Source: Pseudaminobacter soli (ex Li et al. 2025)
Lineage (GTDB): Bacteria; Pseudomonadota; Alphaproteobacteria; Rhizobiales; Rhizobiaceae
Assembly (NCBI RefSeq): GCF_003012705.1
Contig: NZ_PXYL01000002.1
Span: 248,001 to 312,000, forward strand
Length of the DNA stretch: 64,000 nt
Direction of reading: 5' to 3'
The position numbers and the translations under genes were made by a program. Below, in pieces: positions 8,622 through 16,851 of this stretch (the stretch's first letter is position 1; every line of letters starts with the position of its first letter). Under the pieces are notes generated by a model that saw nothing but the letters and a program-made list of their open reading frames with translations, searched no databases and was not told where the DNA came from.

Positions 8622-9641
8622 ATGAATTTCTTCAGGAAAATGCTGGCCGCGACGGCCATTCTATCCACCGCGCTGGTGGCGCAGGTTGCGCATGCCGCCG
8701 AGGATCCGGGGCCGGCGGCCTACGAACAGGCCCTAAAGGGCAAGCGCGTTCTGCTCGTTCCGATGACGATGGGTTTCGATCTGGCGCAGGGCTGGGCCTA
8801 CTATCTCAAGCGCGAGGTTGAAGGCTTCGGCGGTGTTTTCGAGACGCGGGATCCGAACTGGAGCGCCGAAGCTGGAGCGCAGGCGATCACCGAAGCGATT
8901 GCCTCCGACACCAAGCCGGACGTGCTGGTCGTGCAGTCGCCGGACCTCAATTCCTACGCCAAGCTGTTCAAGAAGGCTCACGCGGCGGGCATCTACGTGA
9001 TCGCCATCGACAACCCGGTGAACTATGCGGTCGACGCCTTCATCGGTTCGGACTGGGATCGTCTCGGGCAACTTGAAGCCGAAGCGGTGATCAAGGGCTG
9101 CGGCCCGAACTCGTCGAAGAAGATTGCGCTCATTCAGGGCGATCAGGTCAACGCGTCGAGCCTCTATCAGTACGCCGGCGTCATGAAGGTTCTGGAGAAG
9201 AATCCGGATTTCCAGGTCGTCGCCAAGCCCGACTCCAACTGGGACGCTACGACGGCGCGTAACGCCGCCACGACGATCCTTCAGCAGCATCCGGACATTT
9301 GCGGCATCGTCGATTTCTGGGATGGCGATGCCACCGGCACGGCCGCGGCCATCCGCGACGCCAAGCTTCAGGACAAGGTCTTCCTCGTCACGACCGGTGG
9401 CGGCGAAAAGACCGCCGATTGCGACCGTCTCGAAGACGGAACCTATGGCGCGGTGGTCATGACCGACCTATCCAGGCAGTCGGGAGACATCAGCGCGATC
9501 ATCAAATTCCTGCTGCAGAGCGGCCAGCCGGCCGGCACGTCGCACACCTATATCTACACGCTCGAAAAGGCGACGACGAAGGCGGACCTTACGCCGGCAA
9601 GCTGCTGGGATGTGAAGGCCCTCCAGGCGCAAGCCCAGTAA
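8622..9641 (+). CDS. Sugar-type ABC periplasmic binding protein
   Basis: 339 residues with a clear Sec signal peptide ending VAHAAED (cleavage near residue 25). The mature domain is of the Peripla_BP_4 (ribose/rhamnose/AI-2 binding) type, with GKRVLLVPMTMGFDLAQGW at the start and a hinge pattern including VIAIDNPV. AGAGGAGAAGG precedes the ATG. It is followed within 20 bases by a strong hairpin, then by the fused permease. The mature protein contains several Cys residues, unusual for this family. Ligand unknown. Confidence 0.9.
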   Translation: MNFFRKMLAATAILSTALVAQVAHAAEDPGPAAYEQALKGKRVLLVPMTMGFDLAQGWAYYLKREVEGFGGVFETRDPNWSAEAGAQAITEAIASDTKPDVLVVQSPDLNSYAKLFKKAHAAGIYVIAIDNPVNYAVDAFIGSDWDRLGQLEAEAVIKGCGPNSSKKIALIQGDQVNASSLYQYAGVMKVLEKNPDFQVVAKPDSNWDATTARNAATTILQQHPDICGIVDFWDGDATGTAAAIRDAKLQDKVFLVTTGGGEKTADCDRLEDGTYGAVVMTDLSRQSGDISAIIKFLLQSGQPAGTSHTYIYTLEKATTKADLTPASCWDVKALQAQAQ

Positions 9642-9660
9642 GCCTCGCTCCGCAATCATG

Positions 9661-9691
9661 GGCGAGTGACCGCGCTTTGCGGTCACTCGCC
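9661..9691 (+). terminator. Strong hairpin between binding-protein and permease-propeller genes
   Basis: A perfect 13-bp stem, GGCGAGTGACCGC (9661-9673) with GCGGTCACTCGCC (9679-9691), and a GCTTT loop. It begins 19 nt after the binding-protein stop and 23 nt before the next start. No U tract follows, so partial termination or 3'-end protection of the binding-protein mRNA is likely, rather than full termination. Confidence 0.65.
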
Positions 9692-9714
9692 ACGTTCTGT
9701 ATTCGGAAATCCCC

Positions 9715-11838
9715 ATGTCGCTTCGAGAACGTATCCAGGCCTGGCGCTACAACTACATGCCCGATCACCTGATCGGCGAGATATTGACGAAACGCTGGAC
9801 GGACAACGCCATTCCTTTCGCTGTCCTCGTCGCGACCATCGCGATTTTCGGTTCGGCCGTGTCGGGCTTTTTCAAGGTCGCGTCCTTGCAGGAATCGACC
9901 CGCCAGCTGGGCGAGTTCTCCCTGGTGGTCACCGGATTGACGGTCGTGATGCTGGGTGGCGGCATCGATCTGTCGGTCGGCTCGATTTTCGCGCTTTCCG
10001 CCTTCTCGGCCGTGGCGGTCTTCTTCATCTTCGAACAGCCTGTCTGGCTGGCGCTGCTGGCGGCCATCGCCACAGGTTTGCTCTATGGCGCGATCAACGG
10101 CTATCTGGTTGGCTTCCTGCGACTGCGCGCTTTCATCACCACTCTGGTTACGTTCATCATCGGGCGGGCTATCTACGACATTCTCGTCGTGAGCTTCGCC
10201 GCTCAGGTGCAGACGTCGCTCGCATCCTCCGACGTCTGGGATTTCATCGGAGACGAAACGGTTTTCGGCCTTTCCATTTCCGTTTTGACGGCGATCTTGC
10301 TCGCGATCGTCACGCATGTCGCCCTGACACGGTCCCGTCCTGGCTGGCACGTTCTGGCGGTGGGCGGTTCGCGGCGCTCCGCGCACAACGCCGGCATACG
10401 CGTGCGCCGGACGGTCTTTTTCACCTATGTTTTCTCGGGACTTTGTTCGTCGATCGCGGGCTTCCTGATCGCCTGTCGCCTCAGCGGCGTCGGCCCCGGC
10501 ACGGGCCTGAACCTCGAAATTCTGGCACTCACTGCAGCGGTGGTCGGCGGCAACAGTCTTGGCGGTGGCCGCGGCTCGGTGGTCAAGGGTGTGATGGGGG
10601 CGATCATCGTTCTCGTCATGACCAACGGACTGATCCGGCTCGGCTACGGTACGGGCACGACGCAGCTCGTTCTGGGCGTCATGCTCGCCGTTGCGGTCAC
10701 CATCGACATTCGCTGGCTGAAGAACCGGCACAAGGTTCTCAACGAAATCTATGTCGCGCCAGTCTATCTCAAAATGGGCGAGACGCAGTCCGCTGCGCCG
10801 GGATCCGGCACGCCCTACGAGCTCGACGACCGCCTGTCCGAAGCCGACTATATCGGCCTCGGTGAGCTGGAAGGGCCTGAGGACGTCATTCTCGATCGCG
10901 ACGACAATCTCTATTGCGGAACGCGCCACGGTGAGATCGTCCGCTTCTTCGCGCCCGACTACAAGCGTTCGGAGGTTTTCGCGCATGTCGGCGGTTTCCC
11001 GCTCGGGCTCGCCTTCGACCCCGACGGCAATCTGATTTCCTGCGTGGGTGCCATGGGGCTCTATTCCATTTCGCCTGAGCGTGAGGTCAAGAAACTCTCC
11101 GCCGAAACCGCGCGCTCATGGACATCGGTGGTGGACGACGCGCGCCTTCGCGACCCGAACGACTGCGACATCGCGCCGGACGGGCGTATCTATTTCACGG
11201 ACTCCACCAAGCGTTACGACGCTCACGACTGGGCGCTGGATTCCATCGAGAACCGCCCGACCGGACGGCTGCTGGTCTACGATCCGAAGGACGGCTCGAC
11301 CAAGACGCTGCTCGACGGCTATCGCTACACTAATGGCGTTTGCATGGCGCATGACGGCAAGTCGCTGTTCTTCGCCGAAAGCTGGGCGTGCCGGGTGCAT
11401 CGCTACTGGCTGGAGGGGCCGAAGGCAGGAACCGCCGAGTGCGTCATCAAAGACATGCCGGGCTATCCCGACAACATCAATCGTGCCTCCGACGGCACCT
11501 ACTGGATGGCGTGGCTCGGCATGCGCACGCCGAGCTTCGACCTTTCGCTACGCCATCCCGACATGCGCAAGCGCATGACGCGCCGACTGCCGCAGGACGA
11601 ATGGCTGTTCCCAAACATCAATACGGGCGGCGTGGTGAAGTTCGACGAAAACGGCAGGATCGTCGACACGCTGGGCGATCTTTCCGGCGTGTCGCATCCC
11701 ATGGTGACCTCGATGCGCGAGCACAAGGGGTATCTCTTCGTGGGCGGCATCCTCAACAACCGCATCGGCCGTTACAGGATCGCAGGCGCGGACCCGGACT
11801 GGACCGGCCCCGTTTCCTATTGGGGGGAAAAGCGATGA
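9715..11838 (+). CDS. ABC sugar permease fused to a strictosidine-synthase-like (SMP-30 superfamily) beta-propeller
   Basis: 707 residues in one uninterrupted frame. Residues 1 to about 345 form an RbsC-type permease (VVMLGGGIDLSVGSIFALS early; about 9 helices). From about 375 to the end is a six-bladed propeller of the strictosidine synthase/APMAP/gluconolactonase superfamily. Putative metal-site residues are kept: E389 in GPED, N540 in YTNG and D586-N587 in GYPDNI. The propeller is predicted to face either the cytoplasm or the periplasm, depending on helix count; the hydrophobicity does not settle this. A lactonase or arylesterase acting on the substrate as it passes is one model, and a regulatory sensor blade is another. 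The stop overlaps the next ATG (ATGA). Confidence 0.88.
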   Translation: MSLRERIQAWRYNYMPDHLIGEILTKRWTDNAIPFAVLVATIAIFGSAVSGFFKVASLQESTRQLGEFSLVVTGLTVVMLGGGIDLSVGSIFALSAFSAVAVFFIFEQPVWLALLAAIATGLLYGAINGYLVGFLRLRAFITTLVTFIIGRAIYDILVVSFAAQVQTSLASSDVWDFIGDETVFGLSISVLTAILLAIVTHVALTRSRPGWHVLAVGGSRRSAHNAGIRVRRTVFFTYVFSGLCSSIAGFLIACRLSGVGPGTGLNLEILALTAAVVGGNSLGGGRGSVVKGVMGAIIVLVMTNGLIRLGYGTGTTQLVLGVMLAVAVTIDIRWLKNRHKVLNEIYVAPVYLKMGETQSAAPGSGTPYELDDRLSEADYIGLGELEGPEDVILDRDDNLYCGTRHGEIVRFFAPDYKRSEVFAHVGGFPLGLAFDPDGNLISCVGAMGLYSISPEREVKKLSAETARSWTSVVDDARLRDPNDCDIAPDGRIYFTDSTKRYDAHDWALDSIENRPTGRLLVYDPKDGSTKTLLDGYRYTNGVCMAHDGKSLFFAESWACRVHRYWLEGPKAGTAECVIKDMPGYPDNINRASDGTYWMAWLGMRTPSFDLSLRHPDMRKRMTRRLPQDEWLFPNINTGGVVKFDENGRIVDTLGDLSGVSHPMVTSMREHKGYLFVGGILNNRIGRYRIAGADPDWTGPVSYWGEKR

Positions 11839-12902
11839 TCTTCGATCCGATCCTCGATCACTTCCGCGGTAAGGCCGTCACCATACCGCCGCTCGACGGT
11901 GCGTTCCGCCCAAACACCCTTCTGGACGACGCGGGCGTCTTCTCCGATCTGGGCGAAGCGGACAATCTGGCCGTCTCCGGCGGAAGGCTTTTCGCCAGCA
12001 GTGGGAACGCCGTCTACAGTTTCGCGGTGGGGTGCGAGCCGGAGATAGCCGCGCGCTTCCCCGCGCCCGTAACGGCTCTGGCGGTCGGTCCCGGTGGGGA
12101 CCTGGCGGTGGCGCTCGAGACCGGAAAGCTCCTCATCGATGGTGTGGAGCAAGCCTTGCCGAGCATCGTTGGCTGCATAAGCGCGCTCGCCTTTGCAGCC
12201 GATGGAACCCTGTGGCTCGCCAACGGCTCTGCCGATCATTCCATAGCGAACTGGTCCGCCGACCTGATGCGCCGCGGCGCATCAGGCTCCATCTGGAAAC
12301 GCTTCCCCGGTTCTGCGCAGTTTTCGCAGGCCGCGTCCGGTCTGGCTTTCCCCTATGGATTGCTGCCGGTCAATGGCGGCGTCATCTTCAGCGAAAGCTG
12401 GAAACATCGTCTGGTCCGTCTCGACAGCGCGACCGGGACACAGCGGACAGTCGCCGACAAGCTTCCGGGTTATCCTGCACGGCTGTCGCCCGCCACCGGC
12501 GGCGGCGCATGGCTGGCGTTCTTCGCGCCGCGCAATCGATTGATCGAACTAGTCCTGCAGGAAACCCATTACCGCATGGATATGATCAGCCTGGTGCCGC
12601 GCGAATTCTGGATCGCACCCGCACTTTCGTCGGGGCGCAGTTTTCTCGAGCCCCTGCAATGCGGTGGCATCAAGACCATGGGCGTGCACAAGCCTTGGTC
12701 GCCGAGCCGCTCCTACGGTCTGGTGGTGCGACTGGGCGAAAAGCTCCAGCCCCTCTTCAGCTATCACAGCCGGGCGAACGGCCATCGGCACGGCACCTGC
12801 AGTGCCGTCGAGCTGGACGGCCGGCTGCTGGTCGCCAGCAAGGGCGGCGATTGCATCGTCGACGCAGGGCCCACCGACATCGCGCAGCAGAAGGTGCATT
12901 GA
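11835..12902 (+). CDS. Free-standing strictosidine-synthase/SMP-30-like beta-propeller protein
   Basis: 355 residues from the ATG at 11835, which overlaps the upstream stop. No signal peptide or membrane helix is visible, so it is probably cytoplasmic. It aligns in pattern with the propeller half of the upstream fusion (GLAFPYGLLP, FSESWKHRLVRL, LPGYPARL). However, the metal-site Asn is replaced by Tyr174 and the Asp-Asn pair by Ala215-Arg216. It therefore looks like a degenerate, perhaps non-catalytic, paralogue that could pair with or regulate the fused one. The stop overlaps the ATPase start by one base. Confidence 0.8.
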   Translation: MIFDPILDHFRGKAVTIPPLDGAFRPNTLLDDAGVFSDLGEADNLAVSGGRLFASSGNAVYSFAVGCEPEIAARFPAPVTALAVGPGGDLAVALETGKLLIDGVEQALPSIVGCISALAFAADGTLWLANGSADHSIANWSADLMRRGASGSIWKRFPGSAQFSQAASGLAFPYGLLPVNGGVIFSESWKHRLVRLDSATGTQRTVADKLPGYPARLSPATGGGAWLAFFAPRNRLIELVLQETHYRMDMISLVPREFWIAPALSSGRSFLEPLQCGGIKTMGVHKPWSPSRSYGLVVRLGEKLQPLFSYHSRANGHRHGTCSAVELDGRLLVASKGGDCIVDAGPTDIAQQKVH

Positions 12903-14410
12903 TGGTTCAAGCTGGCGACGTCATTGTGGAGATGAAGGGCGTCACGAAGGAATATCGTGGCGTGCCGGCGGTCAGAAACGTGGATTTCCGTCTTGGGCGC
13001 GGAGAAATCCACTCCCTGCTCGGCGAGAACGGGGCGGGCAAATCGACGCTGACGAAAATGATCGCCGGCGTGGTCGAGCCCACCGCCGGAACCATCGCCT
13101 ACAAGGGAAAGAGCGTGCGCTTCTCATCGCCGAACGAGGCGCTGGAAGCTGGCATCGCGATGGTATTTCAGGAAACCAGCCTCGTGCCGTCCATGACGGT
13201 CGCGCAGAACCTCTATCTCGGCTCGGAGAAATTCCTCAACCGGCTGCGCGGAACCTATATTTCCGCGCAGCAGTTCTTGCAGTCGTTGAACTTTTCCGTC
13301 GATCCGACAGCGATGGTGGAGACGCTGGGCGCTGCGAAGAAGCAGATGGTCGAGATCGCACGCGCCGTGCATCACAATGCCGAAGTCATCATCTTCGACG
13401 AGCCCACGGCGACGCTCACGCCCGAGGAAAAGCGCCATTTCTTCGCACTCGTCCGGCGCCTGAAGGCGAGGGGCGTCTCCATCGTGTTCATCAGTCACGC
13501 GCTTGAGGAAGCGCTGATGATTTCGGACAAGATCACGATCCTGCGCGACGGCGAGCTGGTGGCGAGCGGTCCCGTAACGGATTTCGACCGCGAAAAAATC
13601 GTCGCGGCGATGGTGGGGCGCTCGCTCTCAGCGGAGCTTTACCGTGAGCGCGATCCGTCGCGCCTGCGCAAGGCGGGTAGGAAGATCCTGTCGGTGCAGG
13701 ACATTTCCATGGGAAGTATGGTCCGCAACAACTCCTTCTCCATCTTCGAGGGGCAGATAACCGGCGTGTTCGGGTTGATCGGCTCGGGCCGCACCGAGAC
13801 GTTCAAGGTGGTCTCGGGCATCTATAAGCGGGACTTCCTGCGTGGCGGGACGATCGAGCTCGACGACAAGGCGGTGCGCTATTACGTGCCGCGCGAGGCG
13901 GTGAAATCCGGCATCGTCTACATCACCGAAGACCGGAAAAGCGAAGGCTTCTTCGAAACCATGTCGATCGCTGAAAACCTGTTTTCCGGGCTTTTGGCCG
14001 CGGACAGGGAAAAATCCAGCATCATCAGCATGAAGGAAATGCAGGATCTTTCTGCAGACTGGATCAAGCGGCTGAACATCCGCGCCATCAACAACAACGC
14101 CCGCGTCGTGGAGCTTTCGGGCGGCAACCAGCAGAAGGTAGTCATCGGCAAGGGCCTGCTGCAGGAGCCCCGTATCGTCATTTTCGACGAGCCGACGCGC
14201 GGCGTCGATGTCGGCGCCATTGCGGAAATCCATCAACTCATCAACCAGCTGGCGGATGCGGGGCTAGCCGTAGTGGTCATCTCTTCCTACCTGCCGGAGA
14301 TCATGAATCTCTCCGACCGGATCCTGGTGAGCCGGCAGGGGCGTATCGTCGAGGAGTTCTCGCCCGTCGAGGCGACGGAAGAAAAAATCATGTATGCGGC
14401 GGTGCACTGA
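12902..14410 (+). CDS. Sugar-type ABC importer ATPase, tandem domain (RbsA/MglA-like)
   Basis: 502 residues from the ATG at 12902, whose first base is the last base of the previous stop. Two nucleotide-binding domains are present. The first has Walker A GENGAGKS (41-48), a degenerate signature (LGAAKKQ) and FDEPTATL. The second has the degenerate P-loop GLIGSGRTE usual for this family, and an intact LSGGNQQKV with FDEPTRG. It powers the heterodimeric permease of the two upstream membrane proteins. Gene order in this operon (permease, binding protein, permease-propeller, propeller, ATPase) is atypical for rbs-type operons. Confidence 0.92.
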   Translation: MVQAGDVIVEMKGVTKEYRGVPAVRNVDFRLGRGEIHSLLGENGAGKSTLTKMIAGVVEPTAGTIAYKGKSVRFSSPNEALEAGIAMVFQETSLVPSMTVAQNLYLGSEKFLNRLRGTYISAQQFLQSLNFSVDPTAMVETLGAAKKQMVEIARAVHHNAEVIIFDEPTATLTPEEKRHFFALVRRLKARGVSIVFISHALEEALMISDKITILRDGELVASGPVTDFDREKIVAAMVGRSLSAELYRERDPSRLRKAGRKILSVQDISMGSMVRNNSFSIFEGQITGVFGLIGSGRTETFKVVSGIYKRDFLRGGTIELDDKAVRYYVPREAVKSGIVYITEDRKSEGFFETMSIAENLFSGLLAADREKSSIISMKEMQDLSADWIKRLNIRAINNNARVVELSGGNQQKVVIGKGLLQEPRIVIFDEPTRGVDVGAIAEIHQLINQLADAGLAVVVISSYLPEIMNLSDRILVSRQGRIVEEFSPVEATEEKIMYAAVH

Positions 14411-14456
14411 AAGCTGAAAAGCGTGCGCGGCTGCAAGAATAGGAAAGGGTAGCGAA

Positions 14457-15311
14457 ATGGCCGAAAAGGGACAGATCTGGACATACTACAAGGGCGAATG
14501 GCGCGAGGGCGACGTGCGCATTCTGGGCGCGGCCTCACATGCGACCTGGCTCGGCTCCCTCGTCTTCGACGGCGCGCGCCTCTTCGAAGGCGTCACGCCT
14601 GATCTCGACCTGCATTCGGCGCGCGCCAACGCGTCCGCCCGCGCGCTCGGTCTGGAACCGACACTCTCCGCCGGTGACATCGAAGCGCTGGCGCGCGAGG
14701 GCTTGAAGAAGTTCGCTCCCGGAACCGACGTCTATATCCGTCCGATGTACTGGGCTGAGGAAGGCGACACCAGCATCGTCGCACCGCTTGCGTCCTCCAC
14801 CGACTTCGCGCTCTGCCTCGAAGCCATCCCCATGGTCGAGCCCAAGGGCTTTACCATCACCACCACGTCCTTCCGTCGGCCTTATCTGGAAGTGATGCCC
14901 GTTAACGCCAAGGCGGCCTGCCTGTACCCGAACAATGCTCGCATGCTGCGCGAGGCCAAGGCCAAGGGTTTTCACAACGCGCTCGTCACCGATGTGCTCG
15001 GCAATGTGGCTGAAACGGCGACCTCGAACATCTTCATGGTTCGCGGCAACGATGTATTCACCCCCGTTCCGAACGGCAGCTTTCTCAACGGCATCACACG
15101 CCAGCGCGTCATCAAGCTTTTGCGCGCGGCTGGCGTTTCGGTCCACGAAACGACGCTGACGGTGGAGGATTTCCGCACGGCCGACGAAATCTTCTCGACC
15201 GGCAATATGAGCAAGGTCGTGCCGGTGATCGGCTTCGACGACCGTGCATTGGAATACGGTCCGGTGACGCGCCGCGCCCGCGCGCTCTACTGGGAATGGG
15301 CTCATCGCTAA
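14457..15311 (+). CDS. Class IV aminotransferase (branched-chain aminotransferase-like)
   Basis: 284 residues, typical of fold-type IV PLP enzymes (BCAT, D-amino acid aminotransferase, ADC lyase). The PLP lysine is in PVNAKAACLYPNN, followed by the conserved GNVAETATSNIFMV that binds the cofactor phosphate. GGAAAGGGTAGCGAA precedes the ATG. It lies 46 bases after the ABC ATPase in the same operon, so it probably transaminates the imported compound or a product of it. An atypical substrate is plausible because standard ilvE genes are usually solitary. Sequence alone cannot separate L- from D-specificity. Confidence 0.85.
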   Translation: MAEKGQIWTYYKGEWREGDVRILGAASHATWLGSLVFDGARLFEGVTPDLDLHSARANASARALGLEPTLSAGDIEALAREGLKKFAPGTDVYIRPMYWAEEGDTSIVAPLASSTDFALCLEAIPMVEPKGFTITTTSFRRPYLEVMPVNAKAACLYPNNARMLREAKAKGFHNALVTDVLGNVAETATSNIFMVRGNDVFTPVPNGSFLNGITRQRVIKLLRAAGVSVHETTLTVEDFRTADEIFSTGNMSKVVPVIGFDDRALEYGPVTRRARALYWEWAHR

Positions 15312-15324
15312 AGGAGGAAAACCG

Positions 15325-15735
15325 ATGGCTACTGTCAAACTGTGGAGCGACGCCGACGTCGAGGCGAATCCGGCGGTCAAAGCGGTGTTCGACGATATCC
15401 GCGCGACCCGGAAGTCCGATTTCGTCAACAACTTCTGGCGCGGTCTCGCCAACGATCCCGTCAATCTGAAGCGCGTCTGGGAGCAACTCAAGGCGGTCAT
15501 GGTCGCGCCGGGGGCGATCGATCCGATGGTGCGGGAGATGATCTATATTGCCGTGTCGACGGCGAACAGCTGCCAATATTGCATTCACTCGCACACCGCC
15601 TCCGCGCGCGCCAAAGGCATGACTGACGCGCAGCACGCCGAACTCCTGGCGGTAATCGGGCTGGCGGCGCAGACGAACCATATCGTCACCGCAATGCAAA
15701 TCCCGGTCGATCCGGAATTCGACGTCAAAAGCTGA
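15325..15735 (+). CDS. Carboxymuconolactone decarboxylase/AhpD-like protein
   Basis: 136 residues, all alpha-helical in appearance, with the AhpD motif ANSCQYCIHSH. Its redox pair is C83/C86 and H90 follows, which points to the thiol-redox (AhpD-like) branch rather than to true gamma-carboxymuconolactone decarboxylases, which lack the CxxC. AAAGGAGGAAAACC precedes the ATG, 13 bases after the aminotransferase stop. In the operon it may detoxify peroxides made by a flavin or quinone enzyme, or reduce a thiol partner. The role is inferred. Confidence 0.85.
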   Translation: MATVKLWSDADVEANPAVKAVFDDIRATRKSDFVNNFWRGLANDPVNLKRVWEQLKAVMVAPGAIDPMVREMIYIAVSTANSCQYCIHSHTASARAKGMTDAQHAELLAVIGLAAQTNHIVTAMQIPVDPEFDVKS

Positions 15736-15745
15736 GTAGAATGTC

Positions 15746-16717
15746 ATGAGCAAAGCCTTTGTCGCCAGCAAACCGGGCGGGCCGGAGGTCCTCGTCTGGA
15801 CCGACATCGACACGCCGCCTCCGGGGCCGGGTGAGGTGCGGGTGAGGCACACGGCCATTGGCGTCAATTTCATCGATGTGTATTTTCGCAGCGGGCTCTA
15901 CGCCTGGCCGGAGCCGACCATGATCCCGGGGGCGGAAGCCGCCGGCGTCGTGGAGGCGCTCGGCGAGGGCGTGAGCGGCTTCGCGCCAGGCGACCGCGTG
16001 GCTTATGTCATGCGACATGGCGCCTATCGGACCGAGCGCAACGTGCCCGCATCGCAACTCGTCCGCATTCCGGACGCCCTCAGCGACGCCGTGGCGGCGA
16101 GCGTCATGCTGAAAGGCCTCACCACGCAATACCTCGTGACGTCGTCCTATGCGGTCAAGCCGGGCGACACGGTGTTGGTTCATGCGGCGGCGGGCGGAGT
16201 CGGGCTGTTGCTGGGGCAGTGGCTGAAGGCTTTGGGTGCGGTCGCGATCGGAACCGCGGGTTCGGCTGAAAAAGTCGCCCTCGCGCGTGAGCACGGCTAC
16301 AGCCACGTCATCAATTATCGCGAACAGGATTTCGTGGCCGAAGTGCAGGCGCTGACGCAGCGCGCGGGCTGCGCCGTTGCTTACGACAGCGTCGGAAACG
16401 ACACCTGGCGCGGCTCGCTTCAATGCCTCCGGCGCTTCGGCATGTTCGTGAATTTTGGCCAGTCGTCCGGCCCGATACAGGGGTTCGCGCTGTCCGATCT
16501 CGCGAAAGGTTCCCTATCGGCGAACAGACCGATGCTGTTCGACTATATTGCCGAGCGAGGCGATCTCGAAAGGCGTTCGGCGGAGCTGTTCCGGCGCATA
16601 TTGGCTGGGGAAGTTCGAACGGACCGCATCACTCAGCGTCCTCTGGCCGAAGTTGCTGACGTTCACCGCGACCTGGAAGCGCGCAAGACGACCGGCTCGA
16701 TGGTTTTGGTCCCCTGA
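15746..16717 (+). CDS. Zinc-independent quinone oxidoreductase (medium-chain dehydrogenase/reductase)
   Basis: 323 residues. A GroES-like N-terminal half is followed by a Rossmann fold whose nucleotide loop is AAAGGVG (147-153). The catalytic-zinc and structural-zinc Cys clusters of alcohol dehydrogenases are absent, which fits the NADPH:quinone reductase (QOR/crotonyl reductase) subfamily. It is the last gene of the operon that begins at 7592, 10 bases after the AhpD-like gene. It is likely to reduce an enone or quinone intermediate. A hairpin at 16817-16839 lies downstream. Confidence 0.88.
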   Translation: MSKAFVASKPGGPEVLVWTDIDTPPPGPGEVRVRHTAIGVNFIDVYFRSGLYAWPEPTMIPGAEAAGVVEALGEGVSGFAPGDRVAYVMRHGAYRTERNVPASQLVRIPDALSDAVAASVMLKGLTTQYLVTSSYAVKPGDTVLVHAAAGGVGLLLGQWLKALGAVAIGTAGSAEKVALAREHGYSHVINYREQDFVAEVQALTQRAGCAVAYDSVGNDTWRGSLQCLRRFGMFVNFGQSSGPIQGFALSDLAKGSLSANRPMLFDYIAERGDLERRSAELFRRILAGEVRTDRITQRPLAEVADVHRDLEARKTTGSMVLVP

Positions 16718-16816
16718 CGGTCTTTGGCTTGTCCGTTATTGAATAGGCCTGATGCGTTGCGCTCGCGCCAGGCTGTCTCACAGGCGTCTTTGATCTTCTC
16801 GGAAGTTCGGAGCCTC

Positions 16817-16839
16817 GCCGCGTTGCGGCGGAACGCGGC
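16817..16839. terminator. Hairpin between convergent genes
   Basis: GCCGCGTT (16817-16824) pairs with AACGCGGC (16832-16839) around a 7-nt loop. It lies between the convergent quinone oxidoreductase and CrtI-like genes, within a 134-base gap. No T tract is present, so it would be a weak bidirectional terminator at best. Confidence 0.4.
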
Positions 16840-16851
16840 CAGGTCTGGCCC

